Of a stretch of 64,000 bases of DNA, positions 23,304 through 33,712 are shown piece after piece; within the stretch, counting starts at the first letter, position 1, and the number at the start of each line of letters is the position of its first letter. Source of the DNA: Cannabis sativa (Eukaryota > Streptophyta > Magnoliopsida > Rosales > Cannabaceae); assembly GCF_029168945.1 (NCBI RefSeq), contig NC_083605.1:75038969-75102968 (forward strand), read 5' to 3'. A model generated the notes under the pieces. The model had not been told where the DNA came from. It searched no databases and saw only the letters and a list, made by a program, of their open reading frames with translations. The translations under genes were made by a program, and so were the position numbers.

Positions 23304-25017
23304 ATTTGTTTCAAACCTTTATGTTTCTTTTGAGATTTTTTCAAATTATCAAAATAATTTGTTTTAAACAGGTTGTTCAATGTGAAACATTTAGGTCTGA
23401 TATGTCCTTTTCTACCACAAAAATGACAAATGGGAACAAATCTTTTTACCTGAGATTTTACCTTTTTCGAAAATCCTGGAGATTTTGCAGCATCGAAGTT
23501 GCTTGCCACAACCGTGAAACCGTTACGAGAAGAGTTTGTAGCCTCACGGTGATTCGTTGGAACACTAGATTTTACAAACTTCGTGACTCGGAACTTTCCA
23601 TTCCATTAGAACCAAGGCCTCGCAAAACCTCTCTCGACTGCATTCTGAGCTTTTTCAAAAATAGAAGATCCAGGATTAAGCATTTGAACATTTTTCTTAA
23701 AGTTTTCAAGTTCCTTCTTCAATAGAGAGATTTTTTCATCTTTATCACAAACACTTGTCTCATATTCTTTTATTTTCAACTCACGCATTTCAATCTGATG
23801 AGACAATTTTTTATTCAATTTATTCAACTCTCTATTTTCAGAAGCAACCTGAATCCATTTTTCATACATGACTTTGTATGATTCAAGAAGAGATTCTTCA
23901 CGGATTTCGGACTCATCCGAATCCGATTCCTCTTGTTTGGTGGTATTATTCGGACATACCAATCTATCTTTCACACGTGAATCACACAACACATTAGTCA
24001 TAACGAGAGGTTAGGGCAACATTTTCAAGCAATATCTTCATCACTTTCGGTTTCATCATCACTCCAAGTGACATTGAAACTTTTCTTATTCTTTTTCAAA
24101 GTGTTTGCACACTCAGATTGAATATGCCCAAAACCTTCACATTCCCTGCACTGAATTCCCTTTTTGTTAGAGACAGGAGGTTTAATGAAAGTATTACCTT
24201 TTGAACCTTTCGAAATATTCTTTTTATTTCCCATCTTTTTCATATATTTCTGAAAATTCTTAGTTAATAAAGCAATCTCATCATCACATTCACTATCAGA
24301 ATTTTCATTATCAGCAACTTTCAAAGCAATACTTTTACCTTTATCAAGAATGGATTTGGGTTTGTCCTTTTGTTTAATCTGTTGATTTAATTCAAAAGTA
24401 CGTAAGGAACCCATCAATTCTTCCACTTTCATAGTGCTAAAATCTTTAGCTTCCTCCATTGCCAAAAGTTTCGTATCAAACCTTTACGGAAGAACTCTAA
24501 CAATTTTTCTCACAAGAACGAGTCATCGAAGCTTTTCTCCAAGAGCAAAATATTCATTAGCAATGTCGATAATTTTTCATAGAATTCGCTTAAAGTTTCA
24601 TTATCGGACATTCTAAGCTCATCAAATTTAGTTTGAAGCATGATAAATCTAGATCTTTTCACATCGAAGTTCCTTCAAACCGAGTTTGAAGAATCTCCCA
24701 AGCTTCCTTAGCGAGAACACAAGATGATATAAGTTTAATGTAACCCTCACCTACACCATTAAAGATAGCATGCAAGGCTTTGCTATTGTAGGCGGATAGT
24801 TTATCATCTTGATAGACCATTCCGGTTCGATTTTATAATAGTATTACCCGAAGAATCTGTCTCAACCTGGAGGAGACCAACCTGATAGAACCATTCTCCA
24901 TGCCTTCTCATCTTGAGATTTGATGAAGGCTCTCATTCTAACTTTCCAGTAAGGATAGTTAGAGTCATTAAGCAATGGTGGTCTAGAAATAGAACTTCCT
25001 TCTGCAAAAAATGACAT
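23304..25017 (-). pseudogene. Sirevirus-like gag, frame-broken
   Basis: Starts at ATG 25017 (MSFFAEGSSISRPPLL), preferred over the upstream non-ATG frame because it follows the PBS leader. The N-terminus has FNDSNYPYWKVRM-like copia gag sequence (LNDSNYPYWKVRMRAFI). A first CCHC knuckle, CRECEGFGHIQSEC, lies near 24150-24110, followed by an acidic stretch and a coiled-coil-like segment (about 23900-23690; ENRELNKLNKKLSHQIEMRE). A second knuckle, CHFCGRKGHIRPKC, is near 23430-23390. Gag would package the RNA and form the particle. The frame is broken near 24860, 24500, 24010 and 23560. Confidence 0.85.
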
Positions 25018-25061
25018 TCTAACAAAAACGTTATAGGACCACACTAAGAGTTTAGTGTCCC

Positions 25062-25073
25062 GCTCTGATACCA
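25062..25073 (-). other. Primer binding site, initiator-Met tRNA
   Basis: Minus-strand TGGTATCAGAGC, two bases inside the 5' LTR. It is complementary to the 3' end of plant tRNA-iMet, the standard primer of plant Ty1/copia elements. Confidence 0.95.
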
Positions 25074-25075
25074 AT

Positions 25076-26203
25076 TCAAAAACCGTGTTTTTGCAAATGT
25101 CAGATGTATATAAGAAAATATAAAAACTGTAAGCGTTTGCAGCAGCAGAAAGTAATTCTGCTACAAAGAAACGAAACGAGCGAATATAAAATATTTGCGT
25201 AAAAATAAATAACTTGACACAAGAGATTTATACGTGGTATCGTTGTTCTCCCGAACACTCCTAAATTCACGGGGCCACGCCCAGAATGAAATCAATTAAT
25301 AAAGTATCAAAATTACAAAGACAATTGACTTAAACAAGTTTAGACTCCCTCTAAAGTATTGCCGCAATCCTTTGTAATCCACTTTATGAATCTGACTTCT
25401 TGAAACACCTTCAAGCCCGAACTCCCTTCGTCTTTGAAGTGTGAGTGCTTACTTCCTCCCGAAGTAAGGCTTTAGCAAGTCTTCTCCCGAAGACCAAGTG
25501 CTTACTTCCTCCCGAAGTAAGGCTTTATCAAGTCTTCTCCCGAAGACCAATCTCTTGTTCAGTCAAGTGGTTCTTCACAACCTCTAGAATAGAGTAAGAA
25601 CAGAAATAGAACAACTAGAACCTAGATGAACAACTAGGCTCTCACAAAACAAAGAAAGACTCTCTTCTCTCAAAAGATAAATGTAGAAAATGAATAATGG
25701 AAGAAGTAAGTCGAATGGTTGCTCTCTAGGCTCTATTTATAGATCATAGAAACCAAAGAGGCAACCACAAGTTCGAATTAGCAGCTGTACAAAAACTTTC
25801 CAAAAACAAACACGATCTGCTACATCAGATTCTATGGCCGACGAAGCGGATCCGCCTTAAACGGGAAACTTACTAAAATCGGGTCCGATCTTCTTTCAAA
25901 GCTTGAATCCTGCCAAAAACAGATTAGATATTCTGATTGTATCAAGATACAATCGAAATCAATAAGGAAAAGGCAATAAACAAAGTTTCCCTAAAAAAGG
26001 ATAACTTTCCAAAAGAGAATTCCTTCTCTTTTGAGAAGTTTTCATCAAAGGAAAGTTCAGCTGAAAGAGCAACTTTCCAAACAAGGAAAATGGCAACTAA
26101 AACCGAATAAAAGAAGTAAGATTTCGAAAATGAATGCAAGGCAATCTTACCATAAAAAGGAAAAATTATTTTGTCACCTAACTTGCCAAAAAAGGACTTT
26201 ACA
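25076..26203 (-). repeat. 5' LTR of the Sirevirus-like element
   Basis: 1128 bp, nearly identical to the 15954-17078 LTR. The terminal dinucleotide next to the PBS reads TC (plus strand) where the other LTR has TG. The 53-bp tandem repeat is at 25445-25550. Differences from the other LTR cluster in 25160-25290 and around 25830-25865, with long stretches identical. Confidence 0.93.
25733..25742 (-). promoter_or_regulatory. TATA box of the Sirevirus-like 5' LTR
   Basis: Minus-strand CTATAAATAG. Transcription would run toward lower coordinates through gag-pol. Confidence 0.65.
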
Positions 26204-26208
26204 ATAAT
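26204..26208. repeat. Target-site duplication, right copy (ATAAT)
   Basis: Exact match to 15949-15953. Confidence 0.9.
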
Positions 26209-26320
26209 TTTACTTTATTTTGTTATACATTACTAAAAATAAAATATTTAAAATAAATTAAAGATGTCAATAAAATAAATAGATTTATATCTTTAGTTTT
26301 TTATTTAGTAATTTTATATT

Positions 26321-26620
26321 GAGTATTTTGCAGTATAAATACTTAAGTTCAACTCTCAGTTGCAAATAAATATATAAGTTTAATTTATAGCGGTAATAAT
26401 ACTTAACTTAAATTCTTAAACTTCTGTAGGTATCTGACTATTAAGTGTAAAGTAAATTACCATGTGACAATTCCTGATTGGTCTAGGTCATTAAATTTTT
26501 ATTTTTTTATTTGAAAATTAATTTGAATATGATAATAAGAAAATAATAACGACAGAAATAAACTTAGGTATTTATCTACAATCGAGAGTTAAACTTAAGT
26601 ATTTATACCACAAATTACTC
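26321..26620. mobile_element. Family B MULE-type MITE with 9-bp target duplication
   Basis: 300 bp, starting GAGTATTTTGCAGTATAAAT and ending ATTTATACCACAAATTACTC. It is flanked by perfect direct repeats TTTTATATT at 26312-26320 and 26621-26629. This copy defines the ends of family B and argues for Mutator-type transposition. Confidence 0.85.
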
Positions 26621-27295
26621 TTTTATATTTAAAATTATATTAATATATATAATTTATAATAATTTACACTATAATATTTTATATATATAAATATATATAT
26701 ATTTATATATTATTGTCAAATTATGATTTCTCAAGTGCATATTAGTTTATGCTTTAGAAAAAAAAAATAAAGATACAGAAAAAGAGTATTTTGCATAACA
26801 ACTTTTATATATTTTCTCATTATATAAATTAAATTAATTGTAATATAGCATTACCATTATAATTAGAATTTTATACTATATCCATTATTTATCATATTAT
26901 ATATACATAATTAATTATATGTGTATATTATATTTTTGTTGATGAGATTATATTTTATTATAGTGGGTGTATTAAAAATTTATTTCAATTAATTGTAACA
27001 TATTTAATAAATAAAATACTTATTAAAATAATATTTATATTGAAATTTATTTAGTATGAGTAATTTTTTTTAATAAATTACATATGACATTCATTTTAAC
27101 ATTTTAATGATTAAGATCACTTTAATTATATCGTTTATCAAACACTGATACAATTATTTTAATTCACATAAAATTTAATATATAATATTTTTTTTATACA
27201 TAACACAGTAACAGTTACTTTTTCTAACAGAATATGAGTATCAAACTAACCCTAATTGCAACATATCATTCTCAAACTTTTAGTTACTCGTACTA
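26621..27295. other. AT-rich intergenic DNA, no gene seen
   Basis: Extremely A/T-rich; no frame or repeat of note. Confidence 0.6.
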
Positions 27296-27741
27296 CAGTA
27301 GAACCTCTATTCAAGAATACACTTGGGACTAAGCAAATTATATTCTAATTGAGAGGTTATAATTAAATAGAGTTACACTAGAAAAAAAATTAAAATACCA
27401 AAAAATATCAATGTAACAATAATAACAATAAATAATTATTAATACTATATTATAATAGAATTGTTTTAAAGTAAATATAATGTTGATACATATATTACAA
27501 TTTGAAATAAAATTATTAATTTTATGTAAATAAATTTAAAAAATATATGTATATATTTTAAAAAGATGTAATTATTCTTATATAGAGGTATACTTTATTA
27601 ATATGGGACTTTGAAAAAGTATAACTAATTACAATTTAGAGGTTATTCTTATTTATAACTAGCCCAAATTGGGACTTGATTTTTTTATAACAAATTAGAG
27701 GTTATTCTTGAATAGAGTATTCTTAAATAGAGGTTCTACTG
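27296..27741. mobile_element. Family G pogo/Emigrant-like MITE
   Basis: Starts CAGTAGAACCTCTATTCAAG and ends CTTAAATAGAGGTTCTACTG, bounded by TA on both sides. The terminal sequence and TA duplication resemble the pogo-related Emigrant MITEs of Arabidopsis (from memory). 446 bp, no coding frame. Confidence 0.75.
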
Positions 27742-27743
27742 TA

Positions 27744-28504
27744 TATATAATTTTAAATTTTATTTGATCACTTGAAGAATTAATTACTATAATGTTAAAT
27801 CAATGTTTGATGTATCACATCAATTTCAGTTTCAAGTGAAAAAAGCTTTTCATGGTGTGTTAGGATAAATATAATGAATAAGAGAATATTATATAATATA
27901 ATATATATATATATATATATTTATATATGAGATGAGATAGTTCAGCTCACTTAAACCACACCCAATATCCAACCATATATAATATCCCTTATGCTTCATA
28001 AAGTAACAATATGATATGGGTTTGATGTGTATATATGTTCACACTAATACATACATATATATAGGACTATACATAAACTTATATAGATAGTGACCAAACC
28101 AGTCCTACATACACACATAGATATTAATTAATGATAGGGAGCCCTAAAATAATATTATCAACTGAAAAATTATATACGTACAAGACATAATAATTTATTT
28201 GAACTAATCACACATTGCATTTCTTAATTTGAATACGTTTGAAAGTAATTGTATAATTAGGAAGTAATATAATTATTAGATAATAATTATATTTTAGTAC
28301 GTAATGCAATGTGTATTTAGATATAGATTGAGTAATTACATATGAATTTTTATTTTCATATTTAGCAAATGAGTTAGCATAGCACTTACACGATTTAATA
28401 TTAATTTTTTTAAAATGGTAATTTTTAGAAATTACACTCTAATTTTCATGAGAGCCACAAGAATCTCGTGGAAGAGTGTAATTGAAATTTTTTAATTATT
28501 TTTA
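27744..28504. other. AT-rich intergenic DNA, no gene seen
   Basis: Contains a short (AT)n tract near 27898-27925. No frames. Confidence 0.6.
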
Positions 28505-29015
28505 GGTTGCTTTTGGTAATACTTTTGCTCTTAAATTTTTTAATCACAAAAATAAAAGTAAAATTTTTATTTTTAAAATTTTAATTTTAAAAAACAAAAA
28601 TGTGTTCTACAACCACTTTTATTTTTTAATTTTAAAAACAAAAAATAAAAGTGTGTTCTATAAATTTTATTTTCATTTTCATTTGTTAATTTTATTTAAG
28701 TCGGGTCTAGCCGAATCCAAGGTCGGGACCGAGGGCGAGGCCAAGTTCAGGGCCAGAGTCGGATTCAGTTTTTAAGGTCTAAATTAGAGTCGGTGTCTAA
28801 AATATTGATTAAAAAAATCTCTTTACAAAAAAAAAATTAAAAGATTTTTTTAAAAAAATTAAATTCTTAATTAAAAAATTAAAAAGTAAAAATAATTTTA
28901 TAGAACATGATTTTAGAAAATATTTTCACTTTTTTTTTTTGAATAAAGAAAATATTTTTACTTTTTTAATTTTAAAAATAAAAAATTATTTAAAAAAGTA
29001 TTACCAAACGCACTC
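28505..29015. mobile_element. Fold-back, hAT-like element with a GC-richer core
   Basis: Ends are GGTTGCTTTTGGTAATACTT and AAGTATTACCAAACGCACTC. The arms are A/T-rich with repeated AAAACAAAAAT-type motifs. The core (28697-28800) is unexpectedly GC-rich with degenerate GGGTC/GAGTCGG repeats. The termini resemble hAT MITEs (GTGCGTTTGGTA), but no 8-bp duplication is evident. Confidence 0.55.
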
Positions 29016-29346
29016 TTAATTACTGTGTAATTTTTTAATTAAATAAATATGTCAAATTTTATAATTATTATGGTTAAGGAGAGATTGAATTTTAATTAGA
29101 TAATAACGTACCAAACGTGACCTGAGGTGAATATGGTGCCAACAGATACTATACACCATATAACTAATAAATTTAAATTAAATTTTACACCAATCACTAA
29201 TTATTATTACACCATTTGATATTACATAAAATATCTTAAATGAACACTCATATTTTTTATTTAGCCAATGCCAACCTCTTCTTTCACTTTAATTATCACG
29301 TTTGCTTTGCTTCTATATAGATGCAATACTATACTCCATACATTAA

Positions 29347-29580
29347 GGGTTCGTTTGGAACGCCGTATTAGGTCGTATTGTATTGTATTGTATTATATTG
29401 AATTGTATTTTATGCAATATTTTTATGTAAAACTATATGTGGTATTAACTTTTATGAACACCTAAATATATAATATTTTAGTATAAATTAAAGTTTAACA
29501 TAATATTATATAAAAATATGATATATAATCTTATTCAATATAATACAATACAATACAACCTAATACGGCGTTCCAAACGA
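29347..29580. mobile_element. Short fold-back MITE with ~50-bp terminal inverted repeats
   Basis: The left end is GGGTTCGTTTGGAACGCCGT followed by ATTAGGTCGTATTGTATTG. The right end is its complement (CAATACAACCTAATACGGCG, TTCCAAACGA). It then runs into a poly-A. The 234-bp element shows no coding frame. Confidence 0.75.
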
Positions 29581-30929
29581 AAAAAAAAAACATATATAAA
29601 ATGTAAATAAATGAATTCTCTTCCCTCTACATATTTATCAATAATAAATTAATAAAATGAGAATTTTATAACATCTAGGGTTGTTATGTGACACAAAAAG
29701 AAAGAGGAATCACTCTATTATTCTTTTTAACTTTTTTTTTTATGATTTTTTTTTTAATTTTTATAATTTAGATTGCTGCGTAGATGGCGATTTGAATTTA
29801 GTTGTAATTTAAATTATTTCGTAAACTGCACGTATAAATGAAAAAAAATCCTCATATAATAATAAGTTTTTACATGTTTTATTATAAATTTAAATATAAT
29901 AAAATATCTATACTAAGTAATCACTATACCCCACATCATAATATGTCTTCGGCCTTGCGTGTATAATGTATTACAATTTGCAAAGTCTTATTTGATCGAA
30001 TAATCATTCCATAATTAGTGTCTTAGTGTTATTTTTATATATTCATTATATAAAATTAATATACTATATAGTAGTATAGAAGCATTTACCATTACGTACT
30101 CTAGAATCTAGATCTTACCCTACAACATATGTCATTAATAATATTATTCTAGCTAATATATATTTCAATTTAATATATGATGACATACCAAACAAAAAGT
30201 AGTACCTCACTCACATGCAACTTACCTAAACTTCGATCCTTCCTAAATCAACTATATCAACTCAAATTAAGTCACCCAATAGTAAATTCACACTCTTTAA
30301 AAGTTCAAACAAAGTACATTTTTTTAAAAAGAAAAAGAACACAATGTGCAACTTACCTAGTCACTAAAATAAATAAACTTAAATATATTGAAAAACTAAA
30401 AAAGCAAATGGATTTTTAAAATTTAAAATTATTTTGTTTTTATACTGTAGGACAGAATTTTTTTAAAAAATATTGTGTACGTTTTATACTGTATACTGTA
30501 TTAAGTTTTTACGGTTGTTTTAATTATTTTGTTTTGTTGTTTTATAAAAAGATAATATTTTTATAAAAAAAAATTGTGTGATAATAAAATTGTAAATTTT
30601 TATTCAAAATTCTATATTTTTGTAAAAATCTCAAAAGCAAAATGTACTACAAAGACATTATAAAATCTTTTATAAATGCATGATCATTGGTTGATTTGTT
30701 TTACTAAACAATGTTGAATATATCTACCTACCCAAAAAATCCATATTACATTCTTTGCATAAACAAATGTTATAACAAAACAAAAAATTATCCAATTCAT
30801 AAACACATTAAGTAAATTAATTATCATGCAAAATCATAACAACAAAAAAAAGATTCCCAAAACTTAAATATTTCATAACAAAGAACAAAATTAGCATTAT
30901 ATATCTCTTATCTTATCTCATCAAAAATC
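29581..30929. other. AT-rich intergenic DNA, no gene seen
   Basis: Short frames here lack any recognisable composition. Confidence 0.6.
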
Positions 30930-31450
30930 AAATCATTTTAACTTTCTATTCCTCAACGTTGTCGTTTGTCTTAACATTACATGTGAAATTACAATTTTGT
31001 CCCTATGGGGAGCCATGTTTGGGCTACGTGTCGTATTAGGATAGGACCGCATGTGTGAGCTAGCACGTGCGACGGAGAGAGAGAGGTGTTTTTTGGGTCC
31101 ACAAAAGACGGAAAACACATAACGTGGTGGGACCCACTCGGAACTAAACGCACGAAGCCTCACATGACAAAGATTTTAATTTAATGCTCACTTTCCTGAA
31201 ACAAGGACACGTGTCGGTTTGTCTCCGGAAATTTCGGCAACGAGATCACCGTTGATTGAGACGAGAGAGTAGAGGCTTGTGGGGCCCATCCTACGGACGA
31301 CGTGACTTCCGCTGGTTTTGACGGCTCAGATCGTCCAAACTTGACAGTTTCACATTTTGTATTCTCATTTCGGTTATTTTATCTTTTTTATTTCGAATCT
31401 GCCGACGAATATCTACATATACGACGACGTATTTGTGGGGCACGTGTAGG
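30930..31450. promoter_or_regulatory. GC-richer island with three G-boxes, promoter-like
   Basis: Stands out from the A/T-rich surroundings. It has CACGTG at 31064-31069, 31208-31213 (inside the palindrome GACACGTGTC) and 31441-31446, other ACGT cores at 31026, 31123 and 31292, and GTGGGACCCAC and GTGGGGCCCAT motifs. No convincing frame starts on either side; LINE debris begins about 240 bp to the right. It could be an orphan promoter, a captured regulatory fragment or part of a noncoding gene. Confidence 0.4.
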
Positions 31451-31689
31451 GTTTTGTTTAACAGATATATTAATAAATATTTTTTGAAAGCATATATTAA
31501 TAAATATTTTAAACAACTTTTTTTAATAAAATTGGAATTTATTTTATATAACATTTTTAATTTAGGGTTTGAGTTGTTTTATAGTTATTATGTAGATTTT
31601 TTTATTGCAATTTAAGTTAAGTTCTAATTGTTATGTGAATTTTTATTAAAAAATATTTTAAAGTGTAAAATAAAAAATATTTTTGCTTT

Positions 31690-32470
31690 CAATAACAAAA
31701 CTGGTGTATCCATGAAAACTGAGGACTTTTTGTTTCAGATTTCAGAATGTTATACCAAATCCGAGCTGGAAACGATTTTTTGCACAATGTGGTATATTTG
31801 GTCTGATCGAAATAATATTCTTCATGGTAAATCAGCTCAGCAACCGACTGTAATTTTGGCTAAAGCTTAAAGCTTTCTCCACAACTTCTAAACCTTGCAG
31901 CAGCAACATCTTCCTGTTGGTTTAACTCCTGCTGCAACACCTTCCAGCTGCAATAGATGGCAACCTCCTCCTCCAAACTGTCTAAAACTGAACATAGATG
32001 CTGCTTTCAATGCTGCCAGCAACAAGATTGGTTTTGGGGCTATTCAAATGGCATTGTTAGAGCTGATATGTCTCATCCTATACATGGCTGTTGTCGACCA
32101 CAAGAAATGGATGCAAAGGGTCTATTTTATAGTCTTAAATGGGCTCGACAGTGTAATTTCAGAGTGGATTTGGTGGAAACTGGTTCATTGATCCTCGCAG
32201 ACTCTATCAAGAAATCAACATCAAACCGATCTTCATTTCAAGATTTACTATTTGATGTTCAAACTCAATTATCCTATCTCCCTTCAATTTGTGTTAATCA
32301 TGTTCGTCGTGATGCCAACCAAGCTGCTCATGGTTTGGCTAAACAAGCTTTAGTGTTGGATAATGTTTGTACCTGGTTTGAGGATTTTCCCTCAGCTATT
32401 CGTTTGGTTGTTGTAAAAGACTCTATTTTTATAATAACAGTCTTTTTTCTCAAAAAAGAAAAAAATCTTT
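31690..32470 (+). pseudogene. LINE remnant: C-terminal RNase H-like (RVT_3) region
   Basis: Plus-strand frames, shifted relative to one another, encode FCTMWYIWSDRNNILHGK, CLKLNIDAAFNAASNKIGFG and CVNHVRRDANQAAHGLAKQA followed by CTWFEDFPSAI. This is the order of the segment after zf-RVT in plant LINEs (W..W..RN...F, then the RNase H DGA/DAA, then the V.R..N..AH.LA motif). It has stops and at least two frameshifts, so it is a pseudogene. The nuclease would remove RNA during target-primed reverse transcription. Confidence 0.75.
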
Positions 32471-32885
32471 AATAAATAATCAACATTTATTCAATTTTTT
32501 TAAGGGAAACCTAATAATAGATATTAAGATGGAATATTTGCATATTTAAATTTTTAATTTTGTAAATGCCACAATTTCTTAATTATTTTTAGTGGTGCAA
32601 AGTTCCTTTTGTACAGACTGTATTTATATCTTAAATTTGTAATTAGACTAAATTTTTAAATTTATTGAAATAATATTTAAAAGTAATTGATACTACACGT
32701 TTTCATTCAGATCAAAAGATTTAAAGGATTTATATAACAACAAACTAAATAAAAATTATAATTTTATTAACATTTACTTATGTCACTAAAAAATTATTTA
32801 CTTGTTACAAAGTTTGAATACTTATCCTGTAAATATCCTTATTAAGAATTAGGAAAAGATAAAAAGAAAGTATTTTTTTTTATTT

Positions 32886-33712
32886 ATGCGTATAAGCATC
32901 TTGAGTTGTTGCATGACAAATGGTCGGAAGATAGTAACTTTGGCTTTTGAAGAGCCTTATGAAATCTCAAAATCCCGTCAAAATTCAAGAATTTACTTTG
33001 GAGTTTGTTTTGGTTGTTTACCAACATTGTCTCCGTTAAAGGGTAGGTATGTGGATGTATCTGTTACTTATCCAGTGTGTAATGATAGGGTCGAACCAAT
33101 ATTCTTCACATTTTGGTTGATTGCCCATTAGTAGAGGCGTGTTGGCAGAGGATTGATGAGGGGTTATGGCTTCTCTCAACATCTGATTTCTCCAGTTAGT
33201 TTCATCAAGTTTTGGGGAGTTTTTCTAATTTGAAGGTGTGTCATGTAGCCATGATTTGTTGGTCTATTTGGCGGGCTCGTACTGGGCTTGTGTAGCATAG
33301 TAAAAGTTCTGTTGCAAATGAGACTTGGTGGCTACAGTGTTATCTTACTTTAATAAATAGAAGGATGCTCATGAACGTTCAGCTAACACTTTGGCTTCCA
33401 ACACTTGTGTTAGTGTAGAGCATTGATCGACTCCGAGTGTTGATACGATTAAAGTCAATGTAAATGTCTCTGTCATTTCTAGTGCAAATTTTTTTAGAAT
33501 TTGATGGCTTGCTCGTGACCATCATACATGGTAGTGTGCTATTTCATTCTTCGAAGCAAATGCCTTGCTGAGTTCAGCTGGTTGTGGCTGAGGCAATTGG
33601 TTTGAAGGAAGCACTCAGTTAGATCAAACAACATGGGTTCTCACACGTTGTTGTTGAGTCAGACTGCAAGAGTGTTATTGACGCTCTTCATAGTTCAACT
33701 CATATAGTCTGT
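32886..33712 (+). pseudogene. Second LINE remnant: zf-RVT to RNase H-like, heavily broken
   Basis: A frame at 32886-33131 encodes FGVCFGCLPTLSPLKGRYVD then VSVTYPVCNDRVEPIFF, the zf-RVT pattern LPT...L..R.V.....CP.C....E. Beyond several stops, 33240-33300 gives an MICWSIWRAR-like motif and 33580-33700 gives VAEAIGLKEAL then VVVESDCKSVIDALHSS, the RNase H AE...L.EAL...V..ESD motif. It appears to be a separate LINE copy from the one just upstream. Confidence 0.7.

Larger units (their letters stand above)
15954..26203 (-). mobile_element. Complete Ty1/copia Sirevirus-like LTR retrotransposon, 10.25 kb
   Basis: Two LTRs (15954-17078 and 25076-26203) flank an internal region read on the minus strand in the order gag, protease, integrase, reverse transcriptase, RNase H, additional ORF. 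Integrase before RT defines Ty1/copia. Sirevirus features are a gag with CCHC knuckles and a coiled coil, an extra ORF after pol, repeated polypurine tracts before the 3' LTR, long LTRs with clustered palindromes, and a PBS matching initiator-Met tRNA. The ATAAT duplication and CA/TG ends show one clean insertion with no later rearrangement. The coding frames are interrupted at about a dozen places, so this copy as written is not autonomous. Lineage is inferred from motifs, not from a phylogeny. Confidence 0.93.

Noticed and set aside
30933..31163. Minus-strand frame in the GC island
   Set aside because: No recognisable domain and no start context; GC-richer DNA has fewer stops by chance.
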